64,000 nucleotides of DNA. Source: Streptomyces sp. NA02950 (GTDB taxonomy: Bacteria > Actinomycetota > Actinomycetes > Streptomycetales > Streptomycetaceae). Under the pieces are notes generated by a model. It worked only from the letters and a program-made list of their open reading frames with translations, made no database searches and had not been told where the DNA came from. Made by a program: the position numbers and the translations under genes. Below, piece by piece: positions 9,512 to 17,091 of the stretch. Where the stretch lies: positions 4,103,501 through 4,167,500 of the forward strand of contig NZ_CP054916.1 in assembly GCF_013364155.1 (NCBI RefSeq), given 5' to 3'. Every line of letters begins with the position of its first letter. Within the stretch, counting starts at the first letter, position 1.

Positions 9512-9573
9512 CGTCGGCATGTGCATCCGTGCGCCGTGGCTCCACGAAAACAGGACGGCCGCGCCGCCTGACG

Positions 9574-10023
9574 TCAGTCTTCCAGCATGCGGAAGTCGGC
9601 GAATTCAAAACCCGGCGAGACCACACAGCTCACCAGAACCTCCTCGTCCGTCGCCGGACGCGCCGACTGCCACACCCCCGGAGGGACAACGGCCTGCGGC
9701 CGCTGCCCGGCCGCGATATCCGGCCCCACCATCACCTCGGCGGGGCGGCCGGTCTCCGGCCGCTCACCCGCCCCGCCCAGGAGCAGCCGCAGCGGACCGC
9801 CACGGTGCCACATCCACAACTCGGCCGAGAGCACCACGTGCCAGCGGGACTCCTCACCCGGAGTCAGCAGGAAGTAGATCGCCGTGGCCGTCGCCCGCTC
9901 ACCGGTGTAACCCGGCGGCTGGGCCGAGACCTCGCTGCGCCAGGTCTCCCGGTACCAGCCGCCCTCGGGATGCGGCCGGAGGCCGAGCCATTCGGCCGTG
10001 GCGGGCCGACGGTTCATGGCCAT
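9574..10023 (-). CDS. Cupin-fold protein of the DUF985 (Cupin_5) family
   Basis: A 149-residue single-domain protein. The opening LGLRPHPEGGWYRETWRS and the internal SRWHVVLSAELWMWHRG and VVPPGVWQSARP segments are characteristic of the Cupin_5/DUF985 family, a jelly-roll fold without an agreed function. Start is one of two ATGs two codons apart. It stands alone between a WYL regulator and a TetR gene. Confidence 0.9.
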   Translation of the reverse strand: MAMNRRPATAEWLGLRPHPEGGWYRETWRSEVSAQPPGYTGERATATAIYFLLTPGEESRWHVVLSAELWMWHRGGPLRLLLGGAGERPETGRPAEVMVGPDIAAGQRPQAVVPPGVWQSARPATDEEVLVSCVVSPGFEFADFRMLED

Positions 10024-10169
10024 GCTCCCTCACCGCTCTCACACGTCCGACCGGAACCGAGCCCATCGAGACTAGCCAGCGCACGGAGGCCGACGGCGGC
10101 GCACCGCGGACGCGCGCGCCCGATCGGGTGACCGTCCGCCCCCCCCGGGGAACCGCGGCTGACAACGCG

Positions 10170-10829
10170 TCATCCATCGTAGGCCGCCTCGCGGGACACG
10201 GCCTTGCGCGACCATCCCTCTCCACGGAGCACATTGCCCAGCCCCGCCCAGGCGAAGTCCATCAGGGTCGTTGCCGCCTCCTGGGCCGAAGGACCGCCCC
10301 GGACACCCGCCCAGTCGGCCAGCGACTCGGCCGCGCCCACCAGGGCGTACGCGATCGCGGTCACATCCGTACGGTCCAGCCGCTCCCGCACCGCGTTGTC
10401 CCGCGCCGCGACGGCCAGCAGCTGGGTCACGAAATCCACCAACTCCTTCCGCATCTCGCCCACTTCCCGCGCGAACGGCCGCCCGTGCGTACGGGCCTGG
10501 ACGTGCAGCAGCGTCCAGCCCTCCTGATGGGCGGCGGTGTGGGCGAAGAACCCGCTCAGCCCGCTCCACAACTGCCGGTCGGCGGGCGCTCCCTGCTCCA
10601 CGGCGGCCCGCACCGCCGCCACCAGCGCCGCGGCCTCACGCCGTATGCACGCGGCGAACAGCTCTTCCTTGGAGTGCAGATAGAGATAGACCAGCGGCTT
10701 GGAGACCCCCGCCAGCTCCGCTATGTCGTCCATCGAGGCGTGCTGATAGCCACTGCGCGCGAACGCCCGCACCCCCGCGTCCAGCATCTGCTGCTCCCGC
10801 ACCGCCCGCGGTACGCGCTTGCTCCTCAT
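10170..10829 (-). CDS. TetR-family transcriptional regulator
   Basis: Repressor of 219 residues from the internal ATG at 10829, chosen because the conserved domain begins directly after it (MRSKRVPRAVREQQML). The helix-turn-helix is clear: ARSGYQHASMDDIAELAGV then SKPLVYLYLHSKEELF. The C-terminal ligand domain is not specific enough to predict an effector. It may regulate the symporter gene upstream of it or the cupin gene downstream, but there is no visible operator to decide. Confidence 0.92.
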   Translation of the reverse strand: MRSKRVPRAVREQQMLDAGVRAFARSGYQHASMDDIAELAGVSKPLVYLYLHSKEELFAACIRREAAALVAAVRAAVEQGAPADRQLWSGLSGFFAHTAAHQEGWTLLHVQARTHGRPFAREVGEMRKELVDFVTQLLAVAARDNAVRERLDRTDVTAIAYALVGAAESLADWAGVRGGPSAQEAATTLMDFAWAGLGNVLRGEGWSRKAVSREAAYDG

Positions 10830-10913
10830 CGCCCCGCCCACGCAGGCAGCCCCCTCTTCGATCGTGCCCCCGCACACATATCGCCGACGAGCCTATCCAG
10901 CCGCGCGCAGCAC

Positions 10914-10948
10914 GGTGCCCCCGGACCTCGGTGAGGTCCGGGGGCACC
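10914..10948 (-). terminator. Terminator of the symporter gene
   Basis: Perfect 16-bp inverted repeat (10914-10929 and 10933-10948) with a 3-base loop, 35 bases after the symporter stop codon and before the TetR start. No T run. Confidence 0.85.
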
Positions 10949-10982
10949 GGGACGCCGTCGCGGTGGCGCGCCGGCCGCGGTG

Positions 10983-12335
10983 TTACGCGGCGGCCAGCTG
11001 GGGTTCGGCCGGGTCCGTCTGACCGGTGCCGTCCGGATCGTCCAGCGGGGACGACGAGGCGTGGGCGTAGGCGTCGCGGTCGAGGATCTTCTCCCGTGCC
11101 GAGACCAGGACCGGAATCAGCGCTTGGCCCGCCACATTGGTCGCTGTCCGCATCATGTCCAGGACCGGGTCGATGGCCATCAGCAGGCCGACGCCCTCCA
11201 GGGGCAGGCCCAGGGTGGAGAGGGTCAGGGTCAGCATGACCGTGGCGCCGGTGAGGCCGGCGGTGGCGGCGGAGCCGATGACCGAGACGAAGGCGATGAG
11301 CAGGTAGTCACCGATGCCCAGGTGGACGTCGAAGATCTGGGCGATGAAGATCGCGGCGATGGCCGGGTAGATCGAGGCGCAGCCGTCCATCTTCGTCGTG
11401 GAGCCGAACGGCACCGCGAAGGAGGCGTACTCCTTGGGGACGCCCAGGCGCTCGGTGACCTTCTGGGTCAGCGGCATGGTGCCGACCGAGGAACGGGAGA
11501 CGAAGGCGAGCTGGATGGCGGGCCAGGCGCCCTTGAAGAAGTTCAGCGGGTTGACCTTGGCGACCGTGGAGAGCAGCAGCGGGTAGACGCCGAACATCAC
11601 CAGTGCGCAGCCGATGTAGATGTCGGCGGTGAAGGTCGCGTACTTGGCCGTAAGGTCCCAGCCGTACTCGGCGATGGCGAAGCCGATGAGGCCGAGGGTG
11701 CCCAGCGGGGCGAGGCGGATGACCCACCACAGCGCCTTCTGGAGCAGTTCCAGCACCGACTGGCTCAGGGTCAGGATCGGCTGGGCCCTCTCGCCGAGCT
11801 GGAGGGCGGCGACGCCCGCCACGGCGGCGAGGAAGACGATCTGGAGGACGTTGAGCTGGGTGAACGGCGTGACGATGTCGGTGGGCACGATGCCGGTCAG
11901 GAAGTCCAGCCAGGAGCCCGCCTCTTCGGGCTCGGCGCCGTCCTTGGGGGTCAGGCCGGTGCCGGAGCCGGGGTTGGTGAGGAGACCGATGGTCAGGCCG
12001 ATGGCGACCGCGATCAGCGAGGTGGCCATGAACCACAGCAGGGTGCGGGTCGCCAGCCGGGCGGCGTTGTTGACGTTCCGCAGGTTGGTGATCGATATCA
12101 GGATCGCGAAGAAGACCAGCGGGGCCACGGCCAGCTTGAGCAGCTGGACGAAGATCGTGCCGATCTTGTCGAGAGTGGTGACCAGCCAGCCGACGTCGCC
12201 GCTCCGGGCGACCCAGCCGAGCAGGACGCCCAGCACCAGGCCGAGCAGGATCTGGGCCCAGAAGGGGACCTTGGGCAGGCGGAAGGACGACGACGTCTTC
12301 GACGACGTCTCGGGGACGGACGACAACGGACACAC
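10983..12335 (-). CDS. Dicarboxylate/amino acid:cation symporter (DAACS family)
   Basis: Multi-pass carrier of about 450 residues. The family hallmarks are present: the serine-rich re-entrant loop (AFVSRSSVGTMPLTQK), FGSTTKMDGCASIYP, and IGSAATAGLTGATVML followed by AIDPVLDMMRTATNV, where the Asp and Asn line the substrate site. DAACS members move C4-dicarboxylates, glutamate or cystine with Na+ or H+. The cysteine-type leader peptide upstream points to cystine or another sulphur compound. The start is uncertain: GTG at 12335, or a TTG at 12326 that has a GGAG element eight bases upstream. The C-terminus is hydrophilic. Confidence 0.94.
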   Translation of the reverse strand: MCPLSSVPETSSKTSSSFRLPKVPFWAQILLGLVLGVLLGWVARSGDVGWLVTTLDKIGTIFVQLLKLAVAPLVFFAILISITNLRNVNNAARLATRTLLWFMATSLIAVAIGLTIGLLTNPGSGTGLTPKDGAEPEEAGSWLDFLTGIVPTDIVTPFTQLNVLQIVFLAAVAGVAALQLGERAQPILTLSQSVLELLQKALWWVIRLAPLGTLGLIGFAIAEYGWDLTAKYATFTADIYIGCALVMFGVYPLLLSTVAKVNPLNFFKGAWPAIQLAFVSRSSVGTMPLTQKVTERLGVPKEYASFAVPFGSTTKMDGCASIYPAIAAIFIAQIFDVHLGIGDYLLIAFVSVIGSAATAGLTGATVMLTLTLSTLGLPLEGVGLLMAIDPVLDMMRTATNVAGQALIPVLVSAREKILDRDAYAHASSSPLDDPDGTGQTDPAEPQLAAA

Positions 12336-12412
12336 TCCGGGGGAGGTCAAGAAAAGGGTGAAGAGGAGCCAGGAGTCCGTACGGGATCTCCGGCCGCTGT
12401 ACGCGAGAGGGG

Positions 12413-12517
12413 TCAGCGGCGGCGACAGGCCGCGGACAGGCAGCGGCAAAGATCGATGTGCAGGCGCGCCACGAGCGGAACGCTCGCTGCGATACGGGGC
12501 GCGGCTGCTGTCTTCAT
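12413..12517 (-). CDS. Leader peptide (RLHIDLCR-type upstream ORF) of the symporter gene
   Basis: A 34-codon ORF ending 77 bases before the symporter start. The product carries RLHIDLCR followed by SAAC, the signature of the short leader peptides found before sulphur and cysteine genes in actinobacteria. Three Cys codons (two in the DLCRC pair, one in SAAC) near the end suit ribosome stalling when cysteinyl-tRNA is scarce. A TAACGT -10 element lies seven bases before the ATG and there is no ribosome site, so the mRNA is probably leaderless. Family assignment is by motif; the control mechanism is inferred. Confidence 0.8.
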   Translation of the reverse strand: MKTAAAPRIAASVPLVARLHIDLCRCLSAACRRR

Positions 12518-12524
12518 GACAAGT

Positions 12525-12554
12525 ACGTTAACACCGCCGCTTTGAGGAACCCAA
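12525..12554 (-). promoter_or_regulatory. Promoter of the leader peptide and symporter
   Basis: Reading on the minus strand, TTGGGT (12549-12554) and TAACGT (12525-12530) are 18 bases apart, a good match to a principal-sigma-factor promoter. Transcription would start at or next to the leader ATG. Confidence 0.6.
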
Positions 12555-12566
12555 AGAATATCTTTG
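12552..12566. promoter_or_regulatory. Operator-like inverted repeat over the symporter -35 element
   Basis: CAAAG-N5-CTTTG, a perfect 5-bp inverted repeat in an AT-rich patch that contrasts with its surroundings. It overlaps the -35 hexamer, so a bound protein would block RNA polymerase. The regulator is not known. Confidence 0.5.
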
Positions 12567-12700
12567 ACCCCCGCTCGGCCCGGAACGCGTCAACGCCCCC
12601 TGGGGCGGCGGATGCCGGCCCAAGGGGCGCGTCAAGGCGTGTGTCGGCGGTGTGAGGAGGGTTACAGGAGGGGGTTACAGCGCGGCCGGTGCGGTGCCGG

Positions 12701-12988
12701 TCAGACGCCGTCCTCCTGGCTCTGGTTCGCCGCCAGCCGCTCCTTGGCCCGGTCCACCTTCCCGGCGACCTGGACCGCCATGGCCTCCCGCTGCTTGCGC
12801 AGCAGGATCCAGCTGAGCGGGGCGGAGACGATCAGCGCGAGCAGGGCCACCCAGAACAGGTTCGACCGGCCGAGGCCGGACGGGACGATGCGGAACCAGA
12901 CCAGCCCCCAGATGACCAGGAAGGAACCGGCGAAGATCCCCAGGCGCATCAGGGTGTAGCGGAACGTGGCGCTCGGCTGGAGTGACAC
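12701..12988 (-). CDS. DUF4229 small membrane protein
   Basis: A 95-residue protein with two predicted membrane helices (LGIFAGSFLVIWGLVWF and FWVALLALIVSAPLSWILL) and a charged cytoplasmic tail, matching the DUF4229 family of actinobacteria. GTG start with an AAAGAAG ribosome site. It is last in a same-strand run after mqnE, udgX and a GNAT gene, with gaps of 40-60 bases that allow one transcript. Function unknown. Confidence 0.88.
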   Translation of the reverse strand: MSLQPSATFRYTLMRLGIFAGSFLVIWGLVWFRIVPSGLGRSNLFWVALLALIVSAPLSWILLRKQREAMAVQVAGKVDRAKERLAANQSQEDGV

Positions 12989-13049
12989 GGCTGGACTTCT
13001 TTCTGCTGGGGGGATCCTGCCCTCCCAGTGAAGCACGTCCGCCTTTCGA

Positions 13050-13574
13050 TCAATTCAGCGGCAGCCACATCGTGATGTCGTCGCGGAACTCGCCTTCCGC
13101 GACGCGGATCGCGTCCGGTACCCGGCCGACCTCCTTGTAGCCGCAGGTGCCGTAGAACCGCTCCAGACCGCGGCCGCCGCGGCAGGTCAGCCGTATCCCG
13201 GTGATCCCGGCCAGCCCGCGGGCCGCTTCCTCGGCCGCCGTCATCAGCGCGCGGCCGTACCCCTTGCCCTGGTGGGAGGGGTGGACCAGCACGGTGTAGA
13301 GCCAGCACCAGTGGCGCATCAGCCGGTGGGTGTTGAGGCCGATGAGGGCGGTGGCGGCGACCGCGCCGCCCTCGTCACGGCCGACCAGCAGCCGGGCGCG
13401 GTCCTCGGCCATCGCCACCAGGTGTTTGACGAGAGCGGCACGGACGTCGTCGACCGTGACGGGCGGGACGAAGCCGACGGCTCCGTCCGCGTTCGAGGTG
13501 TCGGCCCACAGGGCGCAGATCCCGTCGCGCAGCGCGGGGGTGACGGCCGGGTCGAGTTCGAACGTCAGTGGCAT
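13050..13574 (-). CDS. GNAT-family N-acetyltransferase
   Basis: Acetyltransferase of 174 residues. The acetyl-CoA loop VHPSHQGKGYGRALM is canonical (QGKGYG), and the C-terminal GLERFYGTCGYKEVGR segment matches the FYxxxGF pattern of the fold. It lies 45 bases after udgX on the same strand. The acceptor substrate is unknown. Confidence 0.9.
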   Translation of the reverse strand: MPLTFELDPAVTPALRDGICALWADTSNADGAVGFVPPVTVDDVRAALVKHLVAMAEDRARLLVGRDEGGAVAATALIGLNTHRLMRHWCWLYTVLVHPSHQGKGYGRALMTAAEEAARGLAGITGIRLTCRGGRGLERFYGTCGYKEVGRVPDAIRVAEGEFRDDITMWLPLN

Positions 13575-13619
13575 GCCGCCGACGATACCGAGCCGGATAT
13601 CGCCGCGGTCCCGGGTGCC

Positions 13620-14291
13620 TCACCCGTTGAGCACGTCCGCCGCCACCCCGAGGTCGGCCACCAGCCCCTGGTAGACCGCCTCCCGGTCGTCGGCCCGCAG
13701 TACGGCGGAGGGGTGGATGGTGGCGACGACCAGCCCGCCGGGGGCCGGGCCCGAGCCGTCCGCCTCCAGCCGCGTCCCGCGCTCCTTGGTCACCCGGAAC
13801 CCCGGGCCGAGCAGCGCCTTTCCGGCCGTCGCGCCGAGCGCGACGATCACCTCGGGCTCGATCAGTTCCAGCTCCGCCGCCAGCCACGGCCCGCACGCGG
13901 AGATCTCGCGCAGGCTCGGCGCCTTGTGGATACGGCGCTTGCCGCGCTCGGGGACCTGGGTGAACTTGAAGTGCTTGACGGCGTTGGTGATGTATGTCTC
14001 GTCCGGGTCGATACCGACCTCGTCCAGGGCCCGGTCGAGCACCTTGCCCGCGGGGCCGACGAAGGGCTTGCCCCGCCGGTCCTCCTGGTCGCCGGGCTGC
14101 TCACCGACGAGCACGACCCGGGCGTCCGCGTCACCGGCCCCGAAGACCGTCCGCGACGCCTCGCGGTGCAGCGGACAGCCGCGGCATCCGGACGCCGCTT
14201 CCCGGAGCGCGCCGAGGTCGGCGCCCTCCGGAACGAAGGGGGCGGCGGTGTAGGCGTCCTCCGGGCTCGTCCGGCCTCTGCCGCGGGTCAT
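13620..14291 (-). CDS. udgX: UdgX-type uracil-DNA glycosylase/cross-linking protein
   Basis: Member of the family 4-like uracil-DNA glycosylase group, 223 residues. The uracil-pocket motif GEQPGDQED is at 63-71. The loop KRRIH at 118-122 is the hallmark of UdgX, in which the histidine (H122 here) attacks the sugar and leaves the protein covalently bound to DNA. Cysteines C36, C39 and C133 are likely iron-sulphur ligands. It follows mqnE by 42 bases, so it may be read with a menaquinone gene, although the link has no obvious logic. Confidence 0.93.
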   Translation of the reverse strand: MTRGRGRTSPEDAYTAAPFVPEGADLGALREAASGCRGCPLHREASRTVFGAGDADARVVLVGEQPGDQEDRRGKPFVGPAGKVLDRALDEVGIDPDETYITNAVKHFKFTQVPERGKRRIHKAPSLREISACGPWLAAELELIEPEVIVALGATAGKALLGPGFRVTKERGTRLEADGSGPAPGGLVVATIHPSAVLRADDREAVYQGLVADLGVAADVLNG

Positions 14292-14333
14292 ACGCCCCGG
14301 GTGCCCCGCTCAGCAGCGCTCAGACAGCCGTCG

Positions 14334-15512
14334 TCACACCCGCATCGGCTGCGGCGACTCCCGCCGCTCCGCGTCGGGGCCCTCGTACTCGCGGATGACC
14401 TCGTACCGGGTGTTCCGCTCGACCGGGCGGAAGCCCGCGTCCCGGATCAGCTCCAGCAGGTCGTCGCGGGTCAGTTTGTTCGGCGTGCCGTAGTTGTCCG
14501 CGTCGTGCGTGATCTTGTACTCGACGACCGACCCGTCCATGTCGTCCGCGCCGTGGTTGAGCGCGAGCTGTGCGGTCTGCACCCCGTGCATGACCCAGAA
14601 GACCTTCACATGCGGCACGTTGTCGAAGAGCAGCCGGGAGACCGCGAAGGTCTTCAGCGCCTCGGCCCCGGTCGCCATGGTGGTCCGCGCCTGGAGCCGG
14701 TTGCGGACCTTGCCGTCCCGCATGTCCACGAAGTCGTGCTGGTAGCGCAGCGGGATGAAGACCTGGAAGCCGCCGGTCTCGTCCTGGAGCTCCCGCAGCC
14801 GCAGCACGTGGTCCACGCGGTGCCGGGGCTCCTCGATGTGGCCGTACAGCATGGTGCAGGGGGTCTTCAGCCCCTTCTGGTGGGCCAGCCGGTGGATGCG
14901 CGACCAGTCCTTCCAGTGGGTCTCGTGGTCGACGATGTGGCGGCGGATCTCCCAGTCGAAGATCTCGGCGCCGCCGCCGGTCAGCGACTCCAGACCGGCG
15001 TCGATCAGCTCGTCGAGGATCTCGGAGGCGCTGAGTCCGGAGATCTTCTCGAAGTGGTGGATCTCGGTGGCGGTGAACGCCTTCAGCGACACCTCCGGCA
15101 GCGCCTCCTTGAGCGCCCGCAGTGACCGCGGGTAGTAGCGCCAGGGAAGGGTGGGATGCAGACCGTTGACGATGTGCAGCTCTGTGAGGTTCTCGTGCTC
15201 CATCGCCTTGGCGAGCCGCACCGCTTCCTCGATGCGCATCGTGTACGCGTCCTTCTCGCCCGGCTTGCGCTGGAAGGAGCAGTACGCGCAGGACGCGGTG
15301 CACACGTTCGTCATGTTGAGGTGACGGTTGACGTTGAAGTGGACGACGTCGCCGTTCTTGCGGGTGCGCACCTCGTGGGCGAGACCGCCGAGCCAGGCCA
15401 GGTCGTCGGACTCGTACAGGGCGATGCCGTCCTCACGGGAGAGCCGCTCCCCCGCACGAACCTTCTGTTCCAACTCCCGCTTGAAACCCACGTCGTGTGT
15501 GGTCGCCGTCAC
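14334..15512 (-). CDS. mqnE: Aminofutalosine synthase
   Basis: Radical SAM enzyme that joins 3-enolpyruvyl-benzoate to adenosine in the futalosine pathway. Starting at the GTG behind a GGGAGG ribosome site seven bases upstream gives 392 residues; the ATG five codons earlier lacks such a site. The cluster motif CTASCAYC gives C71, C75 and C78, set in NRHLNMTNVCTASCAYCSF. HIVNGLHPTLPWRYY and the ELQDETGGFQVFIPL segment distinguish MqnE from MqnC. An Lrp-family gene lies 97 bases upstream. Confidence 0.96.
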   Translation of the reverse strand: MTATTHDVGFKRELEQKVRAGERLSREDGIALYESDDLAWLGGLAHEVRTRKNGDVVHFNVNRHLNMTNVCTASCAYCSFQRKPGEKDAYTMRIEEAVRLAKAMEHENLTELHIVNGLHPTLPWRYYPRSLRALKEALPEVSLKAFTATEIHHFEKISGLSASEILDELIDAGLESLTGGGAEIFDWEIRRHIVDHETHWKDWSRIHRLAHQKGLKTPCTMLYGHIEEPRHRVDHVLRLRELQDETGGFQVFIPLRYQHDFVDMRDGKVRNRLQARTTMATGAEALKTFAVSRLLFDNVPHVKVFWVMHGVQTAQLALNHGADDMDGSVVEYKITHDADNYGTPNKLTRDDLLELIRDAGFRPVERNTRYEVIREYEGPDAERRESPQPMRV

Positions 15513-15609
15513 GCGGTCGCCTCCCATGCCTTCGCCCTGCGTCGGCCGTGTGTGTCCGGCCCTTTCTCCGCCGATGCCGGCTTCTCTGCCGATGTCGGCT
15601 TCGCCGAGA

Positions 15610-16089
15610 CTACGCCTCGGTGTCCGCCGGAAGTTCCCCGACCCGGTTCTCCCACTTGGTGGACAGCACGATCGTGGTGCGGGTCCGGGAGACCCCCTTG
15701 GTGCCGGAGAGCCTGCGGATGGTCCGCTCCAGGCCGTCCACGTCCGAGGCGCGCACCTTGAGCATGTAGGAGTCGTCGCCCGCGATGAACCAGCAGTCCT
15801 CGATCTCGGCCAGTTCGCGCAGCCGCTGCGCCACGTCCTCGTGGTCGGTGGCGTCGGAGAGCTGAATGCCGATCAGCGCGGTGACCCCGAGCCCGAGGGA
15901 AGCGGCGTCGACGGTCGCGCGATAGCCGGTGATGACCCCGGCCGCCTCCAGGCGGTTGATGCGGTCCGTGACGCTGGGTCCGGACAGGCCGACAAGCCTG
16001 CCCAACTCCGCGTACGAGGCCCTGCCGTTCTCCCGCAGCGCCTGGATGAGCTGCCTGTCCACCGCGTCCATATGCCGTGCGCCTTCCAT
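15610..16089 (-). CDS. Lrp/AsnC-family transcriptional regulator
   Basis: Feast/famine regulator with an N-terminal helix-turn-helix (RASYAELGRLVGLSGPSVTDRI) and a C-terminal RAM effector domain (DCWFIAGDDSYMLKVRASD). The length of 153-159 residues is standard. Two ATGs are possible: the first (16089) lacks a ribosome site, while the second (16071) has GGAAGG about ten bases upstream. The gene sits between mqnE and the late menaquinone operon in the same orientation, as in S. coelicolor, so it is a plausible regulator of menaquinone genes; no direct evidence is visible. Confidence 0.94.
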   Translation of the reverse strand: MEGARHMDAVDRQLIQALRENGRASYAELGRLVGLSGPSVTDRINRLEAAGVITGYRATVDAASLGLGVTALIGIQLSDATDHEDVAQRLRELAEIEDCWFIAGDDSYMLKVRASDVDGLERTIRRLSGTKGVSRTRTTIVLSTKWENRVGELPADTEA

Positions 16090-16106
16090 TATTCAGAGTT
16101 CGAGCG

Positions 16107-16120
16107 ACATTACATGTAGA
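16107..16120. promoter_or_regulatory. AT-rich palindromic patch upstream of the Lrp gene
   Basis: An AT-rich stretch containing the palindrome TACATGTA lies in the divergent gap between the Lrp gene and the small plus-strand gene. Lrp proteins bind AT-rich imperfect palindromes and often autoregulate, so it is a candidate site only. Confidence 0.25.
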
Positions 16121-16197
16121 ATCTAAGGCATCAGGACCACAAGTCCTGTAAATCTTTTAGGCGATCGACCTGTTTTCCTCAGGAGATGAGACTCACC

Positions 16198-16353
16198 GTG
16201 TACACGATCGAGGGTCTTGAAGCCCGCATGCACGAGCTGCGGGACCTGGCCAACCGCTCGCGTGCGAACCACCGGCCCACCACCCGTGCGGGGCGCCGCG
16301 CTGTTGTCGTCGCGGCCCGCGCCGCGCTGGCCCGGAAGCGCTGGACCCGCTAA
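16198..16353 (+). CDS. Small basic protein of 51 residues, unknown function
   Basis: Short ORF that reads MYTIEGLEARMHELRDL, then NRSRANHRPTT and a basic C-terminus (RAALARKRWTR). Codon third positions are strongly G/C as in neighbouring genes. An AGGAG element lies 12 bases before the GTG; an ATG 12 bases upstream (16186) directly abuts AGGAG and is less likely. The stop overlaps the convergent ubiX stop by 3 bases. The amphipathic N-terminal helix and strongly positive tail suggest nucleic-acid or membrane binding, but I recognise no family. Confidence 0.6.
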   Translation: MYTIEGLEARMHELRDLANRSRANHRPTTRAGRRAVVVAARAALARKRWTR

Positions 16354-17057
16354 CCCCTCCCTCGGTCCCCACCGAGTTCCCCCTCCCACCGGCGGTACAG
16401 CTTGTGCGGCACCCCGGCCGCGTCCAGCACCCGCCCCGCGACGAAGTCCACCAGGTCCTGGATATGCGTCGCCCCCGCGTAGAACGCCGGAGAGGCGGGC
16501 AGCACCACCGCGCCCGCCTCGTCCAGCGACACCAGATGCCGGAGCGTCTGCCCGTTCAGCGGCGTCTCCCGCACGGCGACCACGAGCCGGCGCCGCTCCT
16601 TGAGCGTCACACTCGCGGCCCGCTGGAGCAGGTCCTTCGACAGCCCCAGCGCCACCCCGGCCACACACGCGGTGCTCGCCGGGACGATCAGCATCCCCTT
16701 GACCTCGTACGAACCGGAGGACGGCCCGGCGGCCAGGTCCCCGGCCGCCCAGTGGCGCACGTCCGCCACCGCGGCCGGTACCTCGAAGGCGTCGGGAGTG
16801 CCGTTCGCGCCGCGCGCCAGCCAGCGGCGCAGATCGTCGCGCCAGTGGGCGTCCCGGAACGCGATGCCGGTCTCGTCCAGCAGCGTCAGCCGTGATGCCC
16901 GGCTGATCACCAGATCGACGGCCTCGCCCGCCGCCAGCAGCGCGCGCAGCACCGAGGCGGCGTACGGCGTCCCGGACGCGCCGGAGACACCGACCACCCA
17001 GGGACGGCGGCGGCTCACCTGTTCGTACGGCCTGGACGGCTCCTGCGGCGGCTCCAC
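16350..17057 (-). CDS. ubiX: UbiX-family flavin prenyltransferase
   Basis: Makes prenylated FMN, the cofactor of UbiD-type decarboxylases. The 235 residues include GVSGASGTPYAASVL, VPASTACVAGVALGLSKDLL with the phosphate-binding Ser/Thr cluster, and RRLVVAVRETPLN, all family hallmarks. GTG start. In the futalosine pathway the UbiX homologue is called MqnM. It is the third gene of ubiD-mqnP-ubiX and lies 34 bases after mqnP. Confidence 0.93.
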   Translation of the reverse strand: MEPPQEPSRPYEQVSRRRPWVVGVSGASGTPYAASVLRALLAAGEAVDLVISRASRLTLLDETGIAFRDAHWRDDLRRWLARGANGTPDAFEVPAAVADVRHWAAGDLAAGPSSGSYEVKGMLIVPASTACVAGVALGLSKDLLQRAASVTLKERRRLVVAVRETPLNGQTLRHLVSLDEAGAVVLPASPAFYAGATHIQDLVDFVAGRVLDAAGVPHKLYRRWEGELGGDRGRG

Positions 17058-17091
17058 ACGACCGAGCCTATCCGCCGCCGTCCGGGCGCTC

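Noticed and set aside
9519..10934. A 471-codon plus-strand frame over the cupin and TetR genes
   Set aside because: Low-complexity Pro/Arg/Ala translation with no domain; antisense shadow of two recognisable genes.
12570..12700. Terminator after DUF4229
   Set aside because: Partial pairing of cgcccc and ggggcg across a long loop; weaker than other terminators in the window.
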